Source: a virus. Taken from it: a stretch of 64,000 nt of DNA. A program made the translations under genes and the position numbers. This document shows positions 33,401-42,574 of this stretch, in pieces (the stretch's first letter is position 1; every line of letters begins with the position of its first letter). The DNA is taken from positions 1 to 64,000 of the IMG/VR virus record IMGVR_UViG_3300020438_005037; one strand, given 5' to 3'. The notes under the pieces were generated by a model. That model saw only the letters and a program-made list of their open reading frames with translations. It searched no databases and was not told the DNA's origin.

Positions 33401-33637
33401 AGTACGACACTTGACATTGATGATATTAATATTACAGTCGCAAAGGGTGCAGCAGATGCCGCTGCAGCTAACGGTGCTGGACTAACAGTAGACGGTGCTT
33501 CAGCTACATTTACATATGCAAGCAGCGGTGACAGATGGGAATCCAATAAAACTATTTGGGTTAACGGATCACAACTCGGAGCTGGTGGAGGCAATACTAC
33601 AGGAAAAGCAATTGCGATGGCAATGGTTTTTGGATAA
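30485..33637 (+). CDS. Tail-fibre protein with a cupredoxin-like domain
   Basis: 1050 residues of low-complexity Ser/Thr/Asn/Gly fibre sequence. Paired GNYNDLSNTP/GNYDNLTNKP units lie near residues 77-97; GQILKWDGSAW and GQVLKWNGTAW units follow; a poly-Gly linker is near residue 350. Two repeats start GGGGTQNLFS/GGGGTQNVFS (about 415 and 470). Residues about 600-705 form a distinct domain: GEIYVFNNTTGGHPLRIQ and LYYQCTSHGNMRGVIYID, with His645, Cys689, His692 and Met695 in type-1 copper spacing (H...C-x2-H-x2-M). Then SDTPANFTSAGGKIVKV, AYDIGSASNKIRHIF and a C-terminal fibre tip. Whether copper binds is unknown. Confidence 0.85.
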   Translation: MATRYPLIIDSTTNNKIKELPSGDDLNLSGSSIVNVINATASGTVTANAVEVTSNTFSVAGNSLNQVAFTGNYNDLSNTPTVFNGNYDNLTNKPTLKTTIESLDNVSTTAPADNQVLQYDSSSSTYKPSSIVSVSSSSIDALLDVNVSNIASAAGQILKWDGSAWIRGNASSGSDADTLDSFEGTYYLNANNFTNYKVITSVAGDTGSFTTSTSSDTVNIQGGTGISTAVTSNTLTITNDSPDQTVVFTNGTNITVTGTYPNFTIATDAVSATLSTISVASNSSPSGSGSIAFNQSTGAITFTPPDLSSYLTSVGVLSSHTDVDATTPTSGQVLKWNGTAWAPAADGGGGGGGGSGDIEAVTAGTGLTGGGTVGSVTLNVDVGTTANKIVQLDSTGKLPAIDGSQLTNVSGGGGGTQNLFSTIAVSGQNNVVADATTDTLTLVAGTNISITTDATNDTITFASSGGGGTQNVFSAIAVVGQNSVVADTTTDILTLAEGGGINITTNDTTDTVTLATYLHSATAGTVNKLDSIAFIDADDNSTKKATITSLITEIAGTNLAVSGNQLNATVGLTNIVEDASPQLGGDLDMNGKQIQYTFNITASGVDHYVFNDGGNVFFASGGVNDPTLYLKRGEIYVFNNTTGGHPLRIQSTPGVSGTAYNTGVTNNGNTGAVTFKVPNDAPHQLYYQCTSHGNMRGVIYIDAVDLDSVSQSAITTGSDSIVFIDSSDENKTKKEPISAFLTDIAGTGITVTSDQLTAADTFVALSDTPANFTSAGGKIVKVNSGASALEFADNNIVSQLNSYVTVTDTGTDGTVTLHTDGTDRWKVTSGGHLIPQSDAAYDIGSASNKIRHIFISDNSIKFGAAELAMTVTASRLHFNSNKLMINVSDDSTPTLAGNLDVATHNIVSTTNQDITLAPHGTGKVNVSSILNITGNLQGPSSFTIDPAAYGDNTGTVIIAGNLQVDGTTTTINSTTLDIDDINITVAKGAADAAAANGAGLTVDGASATFTYASSGDRWESNKTIWVNGSQLGAGGGNTTGKAIAMAMVFG

Positions 33638-33659
33638 TAATACATAAGGGAAAAGCAAA

Positions 33660-34037
33660 ATGGCAGAAGCTAATATCGTAGCAGTTACTAGTATATATGG
33701 TTATACTAAAACTTATGCTATAACTACAGCTGGTGTGGTTGTTGCAAATAACACTGCATCTTCCAACAAGCTGTATAAAATAAATTTACTCAGTATCAGT
33801 AACGTTGATGGTGTCAACGATGCTACTGTTACAGTGCAGATTAGGACAGCAGTAGCTAGTAGTCCGGTGGCAAGACATTTAGTCAAAACTGTTACGGTGC
33901 CAGCAGATAGTACTTTAATAGTAATTGATAAAAACACAAGTTTATATCTAGAAGAAGACATGGATATAAAAGTTCTTGCAAGTACTGCAGGTGACCTTGA
34001 AGCTATCTGTAGCTATGATGTAATAGATGATGCGTAA
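33660..34037 (+). CDS. Virion-associated beta-sandwich protein
   Basis: 125 residues, beta-rich, no cysteines except one near the end (EAICSYDVIDD). Order: IVAVTSIYGYTKTYAITTAG, KLYKINLLSISNVDG, ATVTVQIRTAV, TVTVPADSTLIVIDKNTSLY, LEEDMDIKVLAST. This strand pattern is that of small phage decoration or fibre-collar proteins, and I recall similar structural proteins in cyanophages. It lies between two fibre genes, with AGGGAAAAG before the ATG. The exact structural role is inferred from position. Confidence 0.7.
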   Translation: MAEANIVAVTSIYGYTKTYAITTAGVVVANNTASSNKLYKINLLSISNVDGVNDATVTVQIRTAVASSPVARHLVKTVTVPADSTLIVIDKNTSLYLEEDMDIKVLASTAGDLEAICSYDVIDDA

Positions 34038-34039
34038 AT

Positions 34040-37000
34040 ATGAAATCAACCCGTTTTATAGGCAACGCCGCTGATCGCACCAGCGGTGTGTACAATCTCA
34101 GTGAAATAAATGAAAAAATACAGGACCAAACCTATCCCACAAACTATGAGATAGAAAATAGTTTACGATTTGACGGAAGCAGCTACCTTAGTAGACCTTT
34201 TACAGCAGGTAATCGGCGAACTCATACGTTGTCTTTTTGGCTAAAAAAATCTGAGAATGTTGATTCTGCCCACCGGTACTTTTTTGACGTAACAGTAGAT
34301 TCTTCTAACTATGCACAAATGTATTTTTACGATAATCAATTAGTTTCGACAGATTACACTTCTGGAAACGATGGTAATTTACATACTAATCGTAAATTTA
34401 GAGATGTCAGTGCATGGTATCACATCGTTCTAGTTAATAATTTAACATCATCTACAAATACTTTAACTGGAACATCGACAGACAGAATACAATTATATGT
34501 AAACGGTGTGCAAGAAACGTCATTTTTAGGTTTTAATATCCCAGCTATAAACTCCACAACTTATATTAATTCGGCTAATACGCATATAATTGGCTGGAAT
34601 ACAGCTAATACTGCTGGTAAAGCGTTTAGTGGATATATGGCAGACATACATTTTGTTGATGGTTCTGCACTAGATCCTACACATTTTGCACACTCACATC
34701 CATCAACCGGACGTTGGTCACCAAAACGATATCGGGGAACCTATGGTAACAACGGTTTCCATTTAGAATTTAAAAACACAGGCACCCATACTGGCGTGGG
34801 CGGAATAGGAGAAGACACCAGTGGCAATGCTAATCACTGGGCGGTCACTGGCTTAACAGTGCATGATATAGTGCCGGATTCTCCCGGCAACAATTTTGTC
34901 ACATGGAATCCTGTATCAAAAAGTGGAGGAACCACTACAACTCTGCATACCATAGCTCAAGGAGCATTACAACTTACTCACATTACAAATGCAGCATGGC
35001 AAGCTCTTTCTGCTACTTTTGGTGCATCAACAGGTAAGTTTTATTATGAAATCCACACTATATCAATATCTAATACCACAAATGACCATGGTTTTGGATT
35101 TGTAACACAGGAAGATATAGATGAAAAGCTATATTATGGTGAATCTAAAACAGTGTTATATACTTTAGATGGCGGCACTTCAAGCATCGCTATAGGTGTT
35201 GGCGGTACATCAGATAGCGGTATAGGCAGGCAAGCTGTAGCATCTAGCATGCCTAAACCTACTAACGGGGATACCATGCAGTGTGTTATAGATTTGGATA
35301 AACGAACAGTTCAATTTGGATTGAACGGAACATTTTATGAAACTGCAAATATCCATTTTGATTACACCACAATGATTCCTGTGTTTAGTTCTTACAAATA
35401 TCAAAATAATGCTACTGCAGCTGATATTGTTGCGAATTTTGGTCAAGATCCTACATTTTCAGGAAACAAAACGGTTACTAAATCCTACACGGATGCTAAC
35501 AATCGTGGACAGTTCTATTATCCACCACCTGCAGGCGCACTGGCTCTGTGCGAAAAGAATCTCGTTCAACCACAAGATTCTGTCAGTGAATATAGAGTAG
35601 ACGATACCGACACCAAAGCATTAACCTACACAGGCAATGTTGAAATATCAAAATTCACACCATATGCACAGGATGGGTACAGCATATATTTGCCGGAATC
35701 AACCAGCGATTATTTAACTGTAAGTCATAATGCTGTACTGAATTTGCCAGCAAATTTTACAATTGATTTTTGGTTGTACGCTATCCAGGTACCGCATAGC
35801 AGTTATTATAATATGGTTGTTCATAAATGGGGTGCTGATGCAGATAAAGAATTCGTTATCCAATATGAGGCAGATGGAAAGTTAAAATTTACTGTAGCAT
35901 CTAATAATACCGGAACATACAATACTCATGCAACTTCTGCAGGGCGTATACAATTTAATACAAAATGGCAGCATGTAGCAATAGTTGGTGATATTACAAA
36001 CACGGCAATAACAAAAATTTACATTGACGGTGTTTTAGATAGTTCTAAAATAGATTGGCCTATGCCCTACTATAATAGTAGCACAGCAAATTTAAGATTT
36101 GGAGAATATGGTTCAAGCACAAATTATACAGATAATCATTATATCAGTGACTTTAGAATAATAAAAGGCACACAGTTGTATTCTGGAAGTAGTTACACTG
36201 TGCCAACTGCTCCTGTTAGTACTACAGATAATAGTCCTTCATTGGTCTTATCAACTAACAGTAAAACTTTTAAGGATAGCAGTGCAAACAATTTAACTGT
36301 CACGCTAACCGGCGCTCCTTCAATAGAAGCGTTCAGTCCTTACACACCAAAAGACAGTGTTCCTGATCACAGTGTGCATGGTGGGAGTTTTTACTTTAAT
36401 GATTCAAATAAAAGAATAGAATTCAACTATGCTAATGCAATCAGCTCACAAGATTATCGTATGGAATTTTGGGTAAATCTTGAATATAAATCTGGCAAAA
36501 CATACTCACATTTGTTTGACCAAAGGGAGGATTCAGATGATACAAGTGGATATGGAATGTGTTGCAATTTCCAATGGTATACTGATGATGGTATCTATGC
36601 TAAAATTTATTTTCTCAGAGGCACCGACCAAAGTATAGCTAATACCACAAAACTACGTCCAAATCAATGGCATCATATTGTTTTAATTAGAAGCTATGCT
36701 GCATTTTTCAAGGTATATATTGATACCGTAGAACAAACTTCATGGTCAAGCGAAACTGCAAAAAATGGTTATTGGGGACAGATTGGTTTCGGTAGAACAC
36801 TCCAACCTATTGGATATACAGCAACAGATACTTCTCTTTATTATATTGGTTATCTAGCAGACGTCAAAATTGATGTTGGCAATAGTGGTACTGACCTTAA
36901 TGCTCCTACTGCTAATCCAACTTCAAAAAAATCTACTGATGCAAACACTAAATTATTACTTCAACCTTACCATACTGCACCTGCACACGGAGCTTTAGAA

Positions 37001-38869
37001 ACACTAGATGCATACAACACAGACGAAACGGGAAAACAAATAACATATCATAAACAAGCAAACGTGGTTAGTGCTAATCCTTTTACTGATGTAAAAATAG
37101 GTAGTGTTAGCATAGGAGGTGCAGTAGGTGATGGAATCGAAATTCCTTCGACAACAGATTTTACGTTTAGCACAGGAGAATTTACAGTAGAAATGTGGGT
37201 TAGACCTACAAATACTACAAGTGCTATTGGAAGAAGAACTCTTATCTCACATAGAAATGCTAACCAATCAGGAACAGATACAACACAATGGGCATGGTTT
37301 ATAAATGATAATAATTTTGAAGTACATGATATAGGCGCTATTAAAGTTAGTGGAGGTGGAGAATTTGGATCAAGTGGAAGTTCTTTAAATAAATGGCATC
37401 ATGTCGTTTGGTGTAGAGATAGTACTAGTATGCGGTTCTATGTTAACGGAATTCTTAAAACTACAATTGCTTATGCTAGTTATAATCCTAATTACTCTAC
37501 AGATCGTCAACTTATAATTGGTAGTGATACTCTTGTAGATTCAACGTTGGACGGATTTATTACAGATGTTCGTATAGTTAAAGGTCAAGCACTTTATGTA
37601 AACGCATTTACAACACCAGCATATCCTTTGTCAAGCACCCATTATACAACAGATGGTACCGATCCTACGACATCTAGCACAAAACAAACTATATCCGGAA
37701 CAGTTAGTTTATTCCTACAACCTGGCAAGACCACATCCAACACACTGGCAGCAGAAAATCCTGAGAAATTTTATAAAGCAATAACTTTTGATGGTACAGG
37801 ACAAACCCAGGCTATATCAGGACTGGCCTTCCAACCAGATCTAGTGTGGATGAAAAATAGGGACACAGCCCAATCTCATGCTTTAGTTGATTCTGTTAGG
37901 ACTAGATCCAAGGTATTATTTTCTGACAGTACTGGTGCTCAACAAACATCGGGATCAACAGAAGATTTAATATCTTTTGATAGTAACGGATTCTCGGTAG
38001 GAACACCTGCAAGAGCAGGATCAACTAATAACTCAGGTAGTTCTATTGTAGCTTGGTCATGGCGAGCCGGTGGGGCACCAAGTGCTGATGGAAAAGCAAT
38101 GATAGATGGCGTAGAAAAAACTATCACAGGTGATGCTATATTAGATGCTGGAACAATTACTCCTACGAAGATAAGTGCAAATACACGAGCAGGTTTTAGT
38201 ATTGTAAAATACACTTCTCCTAATGATAGTAGCGATCAAACTGTGCCACACGGTCTATCTTCGTCCCCAAATTGGATCATAATAAAAAATCTTGACAATA
38301 CTTATAATTGGGATATATATCATTCAAGCGTTAGCAATTCTGGAATCTTTACCACTGCTGCGATAGACAGTCGCAGTGCTTTTGGCACAGTGAACAATAA
38401 TATATTCACAACCAAAATTAATTTTACACACTATAGCACAAATAATTATATTGCCTACTGCTGGCACTCAGTGCCTGGCTATTCTGCATTTGGGAACTAC
38501 ACCGGAGTAGTATCAGGAAAACCATTCATATACACTGGATTTAAACCTGCCTGGGTCATGATTAAAGGAACTGATGTCGCTTATAGTGGTTCAACCAATT
38601 TAGGTTCATATCAAGGATGGTCAATTTTTGATACTGCTAGGGATGATTATAATCCTTCCAAATTGCCACTTTACGCAAATGCAGCTTATAGTGAAGGACT
38701 TGCTGGTAATGGTAGTGGAACTGCTGGTGCATCTGTTGGAGGAATTGATATTGTTTCCAATGGATTTAGAATTTTAGATGGCTCTGCATCCTATAGTGGC
38801 ATTGCTAATATAAACCATATTTACATAGCATTTGCTGAACAACCATTCACAAGGAATCGAGCACGATGA
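34040..38869 (+). CDS. Giant adhesin/tail fibre with LamG, SPRY-like and DUF7483-like domains
   Basis: 1609 residues. Four laminin-G/concanavalin-like units are visible: about 42-235 (SLRFDGSSYLS ... GYMADIHFVDGSALDPTHF), 544-745 (LPANFTIDFWLYA ... IYIDGVLDSS), 781-965 (RMEFWVNLEYKSG ... WHHIVLIRSY) and 1030-1205 (GEFTVEMWVRPTN ... LNKWHHVVWCRDS). Between the first two, about 327-475, sits a SPRY-like sandwich (STGKFYYEIHT ... VQFGLNGTFYE ... IVANFGQDPTF). From about 1243 a DUF7483-like region follows (FQPDLVWMKNRDTAQSHALV, then SIVAWSWRAGGAP, YIAYCWHSVPGYSAFGNYTG). LamG units usually bind glycans, so this is a strong receptor-binding candidate. Confidence 0.85.
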   Translation: MKSTRFIGNAADRTSGVYNLSEINEKIQDQTYPTNYEIENSLRFDGSSYLSRPFTAGNRRTHTLSFWLKKSENVDSAHRYFFDVTVDSSNYAQMYFYDNQLVSTDYTSGNDGNLHTNRKFRDVSAWYHIVLVNNLTSSTNTLTGTSTDRIQLYVNGVQETSFLGFNIPAINSTTYINSANTHIIGWNTANTAGKAFSGYMADIHFVDGSALDPTHFAHSHPSTGRWSPKRYRGTYGNNGFHLEFKNTGTHTGVGGIGEDTSGNANHWAVTGLTVHDIVPDSPGNNFVTWNPVSKSGGTTTTLHTIAQGALQLTHITNAAWQALSATFGASTGKFYYEIHTISISNTTNDHGFGFVTQEDIDEKLYYGESKTVLYTLDGGTSSIAIGVGGTSDSGIGRQAVASSMPKPTNGDTMQCVIDLDKRTVQFGLNGTFYETANIHFDYTTMIPVFSSYKYQNNATAADIVANFGQDPTFSGNKTVTKSYTDANNRGQFYYPPPAGALALCEKNLVQPQDSVSEYRVDDTDTKALTYTGNVEISKFTPYAQDGYSIYLPESTSDYLTVSHNAVLNLPANFTIDFWLYAIQVPHSSYYNMVVHKWGADADKEFVIQYEADGKLKFTVASNNTGTYNTHATSAGRIQFNTKWQHVAIVGDITNTAITKIYIDGVLDSSKIDWPMPYYNSSTANLRFGEYGSSTNYTDNHYISDFRIIKGTQLYSGSSYTVPTAPVSTTDNSPSLVLSTNSKTFKDSSANNLTVTLTGAPSIEAFSPYTPKDSVPDHSVHGGSFYFNDSNKRIEFNYANAISSQDYRMEFWVNLEYKSGKTYSHLFDQREDSDDTSGYGMCCNFQWYTDDGIYAKIYFLRGTDQSIANTTKLRPNQWHHIVLIRSYAAFFKVYIDTVEQTSWSSETAKNGYWGQIGFGRTLQPIGYTATDTSLYYIGYLADVKIDVGNSGTDLNAPTANPTSKKSTDANTKLLLQPYHTAPAHGALETLDAYNTDETGKQITYHKQANVVSANPFTDVKIGSVSIGGAVGDGIEIPSTTDFTFSTGEFTVEMWVRPTNTTSAIGRRTLISHRNANQSGTDTTQWAWFINDNNFEVHDIGAIKVSGGGEFGSSGSSLNKWHHVVWCRDSTSMRFYVNGILKTTIAYASYNPNYSTDRQLIIGSDTLVDSTLDGFITDVRIVKGQALYVNAFTTPAYPLSSTHYTTDGTDPTTSSTKQTISGTVSLFLQPGKTTSNTLAAENPEKFYKAITFDGTGQTQAISGLAFQPDLVWMKNRDTAQSHALVDSVRTRSKVLFSDSTGAQQTSGSTEDLISFDSNGFSVGTPARAGSTNNSGSSIVAWSWRAGGAPSADGKAMIDGVEKTITGDAILDAGTITPTKISANTRAGFSIVKYTSPNDSSDQTVPHGLSSSPNWIIIKNLDNTYNWDIYHSSVSNSGIFTTAAIDSRSAFGTVNNNIFTTKINFTHYSTNNYIAYCWHSVPGYSAFGNYTGVVSGKPFIYTGFKPAWVMIKGTDVAYSGSTNLGSYQGWSIFDTARDDYNPSKLPLYANAAYSEGLAGNGSGTAGASVGGIDIVSNGFRILDGSASYSGIANINHIYIAFAEQPFTRNRAR

Positions 38870-38884
38870 TTAAAGGAATATTAA

Positions 38885-41416
38885 ATGCCTAAACGCATAG
38901 GAAACACACAAACACCTAGTACTGCTGGACTTACAGATATAATTAATCTAAAACAACATAAAAACTTTGTTGAACAAGGTATATTTCCTAGTACAGACAA
39001 TCATGTTGTAAACAGTTTACGATTTGATGGCAGTAGTTATTTGAGTTTTACCCCCTCCAGCACTGGCAACAGTGATATTTGGACAATTAGTGCTTGGGTC
39101 AAACAGTCAACAGTGCCTGGAGGAGTAATTTTTAACAGTGGTACTTCTACTAGATTTTTATTAGGGCCATATAGCACAAATGGATTTTATGTTTTACGAT
39201 ATCCAAGTTATCCAATAAATGCTTATACAAAGGAAAAACATCGAGATGTAAACGCATGGTATCATTTCGTTGTCGAGGTAAACACTACACAGTCATCGTT
39301 GGCAAGTGCATTTAAAATATATCAAAACGGTGTTTTATTGTCATTTGCTACTACTACATATTCAATTACCACATTAAACACTAATACTTCTGGCGTTCCG
39401 ATGTATATTGGTCAAGACGGTAATTCTACTAATCGGTGGAATGGATACATGGCTGAAGTAAATTTTATTGATGGGCAGGCATTATCGCCTACACATTTTG
39501 GTTATTACAATAGAAGTACTGGTCAATGGAAGTCAAAAAAGTACACAGGCACATATGGTGCAAATGGTTTCCTATTAGAATTCAAAGATAGTAGTAATGT
39601 AGGTAAAGATACAAGTGGAAATGGCAACGATTGGAATGGTACAGGCTTTGCAAGTTCAGATTTTGTATCAGATTCACCACATAATAATCATTCTGTCTGG
39701 AATGTTTTAGCTGGAAGAAATAAAAACAGCATTTTGCCGTTTATACAGCCGACTTTTAGTGAAGGAAACACAAAGTTAACAGGGCATTCAACTGATGTCG
39801 TACACGCAATTGGTACGATTAGTTCAAGCGGAAAACATTATGCTGAATTTGTTGTAAGTGGAGGAACATCAGTAATCACTGGTGTTGGGGTAATTAGTAG
39901 CGAATGGGATAAATCTAATCTACAGTCATATATTTATAATTTTGGAGGAGCAATATACGCTGCAGTTGGAACTTTATATAGCTCATCAACTACTGATACA
40001 AACCCAGATCCAATAACAACTTCGTTTAGAATTGCAATTGAAGTTGATTTTAATGCGAATACTGTCAACTTTTTTAAAGTTGAGACTGATGGAAGTGGTG
40101 GTTATACAAAAACACCACAAGGTGCAGAACTAACATCTACAAATGGTATTGATTTTAAAGGTTCAGGTTCATTTGCAGCGACACTTCATTCTACTTCTCA
40201 TTATGTGGAAGCATATTTTGATGCAGATGAATGGTGGGGAACGCCAAGTGCGGGCTTTACTGCATTATGTACACAGGATATTCCAACACCTGCAACAGAA
40301 AATCCTCAAGATTATTTTAAATGTGTAAAATATACCTTGCCTGGATTGAATAACACTGCATTTAATGTTCCGGTTGGATTTGATGCTGATCTACATTGGG
40401 TAAAATGCACTGATGCAGGTGAACAGCACTACTTATTTGATACTGTCAGAAACACTGGCACTACCTACAATAAATTTTTAAACAGTGACAGTAATAACAG
40501 TGAATCTGCAGCAGATAATAATATAACGAACGCACAGGTAACAAAAATATCTAATGGATTTAGCGTACAAACTCCAGATCAAACAAGTGGTGAATTATAT
40601 TTTGGCACAAGAACTTATATCGCATGGAACTGGCGAGCAGGAGGTTCTCCCACAGCAAATGACAAAGCAATGATTGATGGTGTAGAAAAGACTATCACAG
40701 GTGATGCTGTATTAGATGCTGGTACAATTACTCCTACGAAGATAAGTGCAAATACAAAAGCAGGTTTTAGTATAATACAGTATGTTGGCACTCGAACTAG
40801 CACTGCTTCTGATACGATGTCACATGGATTATCTAGTGCTCCTGAATTACTTTTAATGAAAAACTTAGACAAAAATGCTCACTGGAGTGCTTACACTATT
40901 CATGCTGCTGGAGGTGGTTATTTGAGTCTCACTGACGCATGGGGGACATCTAGAGCAACTTGGATGGTAAATGATCAAAATCCTACAAATTCTCTTATTA
41001 CTGTAGGGTGGAATGCGGATAATGTGAATCAAAATGGAGACAACCACCTTATATATGCTTGGCACTCAGTACCTGGCTATTCTGCATTTGGTTCGTATAA
41101 GGGTAATAATACTGACAATGACGGAGTTTTTGTATACACCGGATTTAAGCCAGCAGTTTTGATACTACGCAGCTCAGACGCTAGTACAGGTCGAGACTGG
41201 ATAATAGTCGATAACGCAAGATCACCTCATAACCCAATTGATCATGTGTTAATGCCAAATACTAGTGGCGTAGAAAATACACTCTACGATAATCCAGTAG
41301 ATTTTTTATCCAACGGATTTAAGCTAAAAACAAATGAAGCAAATTTTAATGCTGCTGAAACACACATATATGCAGCTTTTGCCGAGCAACCAACAAACTT
41401 CACCACAGCTAGATAA
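38885..41416 (+). CDS. Second LamG/SPRY/DUF7483-like adhesin
   Basis: 843 residues, a shorter relative of the preceding gene: one LamG unit at about 47-225 (NSLRFDGSSYLSFTP ... GYMAEVNFIDGQALSPTHFG), a SPRY-like unit about 290-420 (ISSSGKHYAEFVVSGG ... IAIEVDFNANTVNFF), and a DUF7483-like C-terminal part from 476 (VGFDADLHWVKCTDAGEQHY ... IYAWHSVPGYSAFGSYKGN). A block around residues 593-625 is nearly identical to the previous gene at DNA level (40665-40757 against 38094-38186). The N-termini differ, so the two fibres may attach differently or be alternative adhesins. Confidence 0.82.
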   Translation: MPKRIGNTQTPSTAGLTDIINLKQHKNFVEQGIFPSTDNHVVNSLRFDGSSYLSFTPSSTGNSDIWTISAWVKQSTVPGGVIFNSGTSTRFLLGPYSTNGFYVLRYPSYPINAYTKEKHRDVNAWYHFVVEVNTTQSSLASAFKIYQNGVLLSFATTTYSITTLNTNTSGVPMYIGQDGNSTNRWNGYMAEVNFIDGQALSPTHFGYYNRSTGQWKSKKYTGTYGANGFLLEFKDSSNVGKDTSGNGNDWNGTGFASSDFVSDSPHNNHSVWNVLAGRNKNSILPFIQPTFSEGNTKLTGHSTDVVHAIGTISSSGKHYAEFVVSGGTSVITGVGVISSEWDKSNLQSYIYNFGGAIYAAVGTLYSSSTTDTNPDPITTSFRIAIEVDFNANTVNFFKVETDGSGGYTKTPQGAELTSTNGIDFKGSGSFAATLHSTSHYVEAYFDADEWWGTPSAGFTALCTQDIPTPATENPQDYFKCVKYTLPGLNNTAFNVPVGFDADLHWVKCTDAGEQHYLFDTVRNTGTTYNKFLNSDSNNSESAADNNITNAQVTKISNGFSVQTPDQTSGELYFGTRTYIAWNWRAGGSPTANDKAMIDGVEKTITGDAVLDAGTITPTKISANTKAGFSIIQYVGTRTSTASDTMSHGLSSAPELLLMKNLDKNAHWSAYTIHAAGGGYLSLTDAWGTSRATWMVNDQNPTNSLITVGWNADNVNQNGDNHLIYAWHSVPGYSAFGSYKGNNTDNDGVFVYTGFKPAVLILRSSDASTGRDWIIVDNARSPHNPIDHVLMPNTSGVENTLYDNPVDFLSNGFKLKTNEANFNAAETHIYAAFAEQPTNFTTAR

Positions 41417-41424
41417 TTGTTACC

Positions 41425-41432
41425 GATAAATA
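41425..41432 (+). promoter_or_regulatory. Late-type motif GATAAATA
   Basis: ATAAATA core 15 bases before the ATG at 41448, in the 31-base gap between adhesin genes. Confidence 0.5.
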
Positions 41433-41447
41433 TTGTAAAGGATATTT

Positions 41448-42569
41448 ATGAAATACATACGTAAAGAAATTATCAAAGGCATAGAACCAATCGCAGATCA
41501 AGATCTTAGCGTAGACGGAAACCTTGCGGTTGCTGGTAATATTGCGGTTACTGGCACAGGCTTACCAACAAAGTCTACAATAGGTTTGGAATACAACGAT
41601 ACATTTTATGAAGATGTAACAAACAGTCTAAATGCATATTCAAATGCTCAAAATCTTAGCGACGGGTCCAGAAATTGGAGACTGGTTGTAAATGATGCAG
41701 TGGTAGCTAGTGTTACCAGCACAACGAGCACAGCAGTATCAGCGACACATCCTTTGTGGACCTACAACGGTAACACATATGGTATGTATAACTTTGCCAC
41801 GAGTTCGCAAACCCTGAAAGGCAACAACTCTATTGACCATCGTGTGTACAAAATAAATCATCTTCCAGGTGATGTGTTAGAATTCGATCAAACCACAGAA
41901 AAATTCAAGCCAAAAAGATACGATACCCTGTGGGACGCAAAAGCCAGTGGCACAGGTGCAGCCGTTTTAACTAGCAATTTAGTTAACAGTGTCAATGGTC
42001 AAACTGGTGCAGTTACCATATCGACTGGTGGTGCAGTAAAACAACACAGTCATCATTTTTATAGTCAAAGTGCAACTGCTTTAACTTTAGGAGGTTCATC
42101 ACCCTATTATCCACAGGATTATGATCTAGTCAATGGTTCTACAGGTATTACCATAACAAAACAAGATAGTGCTACTAAATTATCCGCAGTTACCCACTTC
42201 AGTGTTACACTTACTCCTGGAAGTGGCAATGCGAAATACTTAGGTTCTGTAGGATTCGAAGAAGCCTTTACTCGAACTATAGGTAATAGTTCTAACCTTT
42301 TTTGGTTTGGTCCTGCTTCCGTTGTAGATAGTCCTACACATAATGTATTAACAGATGGATTCCACACAGGCAATGGGCAATCTAAGATTACTAGGATGGG
42401 TAATTTTATAAATTACCTTGAACTAGACACTGGCGGACAATATGCAGCGAACACAACTTGGACAAGTTTTAGAATAATCGCTAGACTCCAGCCATTTTCA
42501 TATTGGGCTAGTAATTCATCAGGTGTATTCGCAGCTATTACAGCAATAACAACAATACTTGAAAGTTAA
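41448..42569 (+). CDS. Tail-fibre protein with MKYIRKE N-terminal module (copy 1)
   Basis: 373 residues. The first 20 residues, MKYIRKEIIKGIEPIADQDL, recur at the start of the genes at 42575 and 48420. Then come SVDGNLAVAGNIAVTGTG (beta-strand repeats of fibre shafts), a globular part (residues 45-130), VNSVNGQTGAVTIS (a common phage fibre motif) and a C-terminal domain with GGAVKQHSHHFYSQSATALT and an aromatic-rich end. The conserved start is probably the attachment point to the baseplate or another fibre. Receptor specificity unknown. Confidence 0.78.
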   Translation: MKYIRKEIIKGIEPIADQDLSVDGNLAVAGNIAVTGTGLPTKSTIGLEYNDTFYEDVTNSLNAYSNAQNLSDGSRNWRLVVNDAVVASVTSTTSTAVSATHPLWTYNGNTYGMYNFATSSQTLKGNNSIDHRVYKINHLPGDVLEFDQTTEKFKPKRYDTLWDAKASGTGAAVLTSNLVNSVNGQTGAVTISTGGAVKQHSHHFYSQSATALTLGGSSPYYPQDYDLVNGSTGITITKQDSATKLSAVTHFSVTLTPGSGNAKYLGSVGFEEAFTRTIGNSSNLFWFGPASVVDSPTHNVLTDGFHTGNGQSKITRMGNFINYLELDTGGQYAANTTWTSFRIIARLQPFSYWASNSSGVFAAITAITTILES

Positions 42570-42574
42570 TTTAT

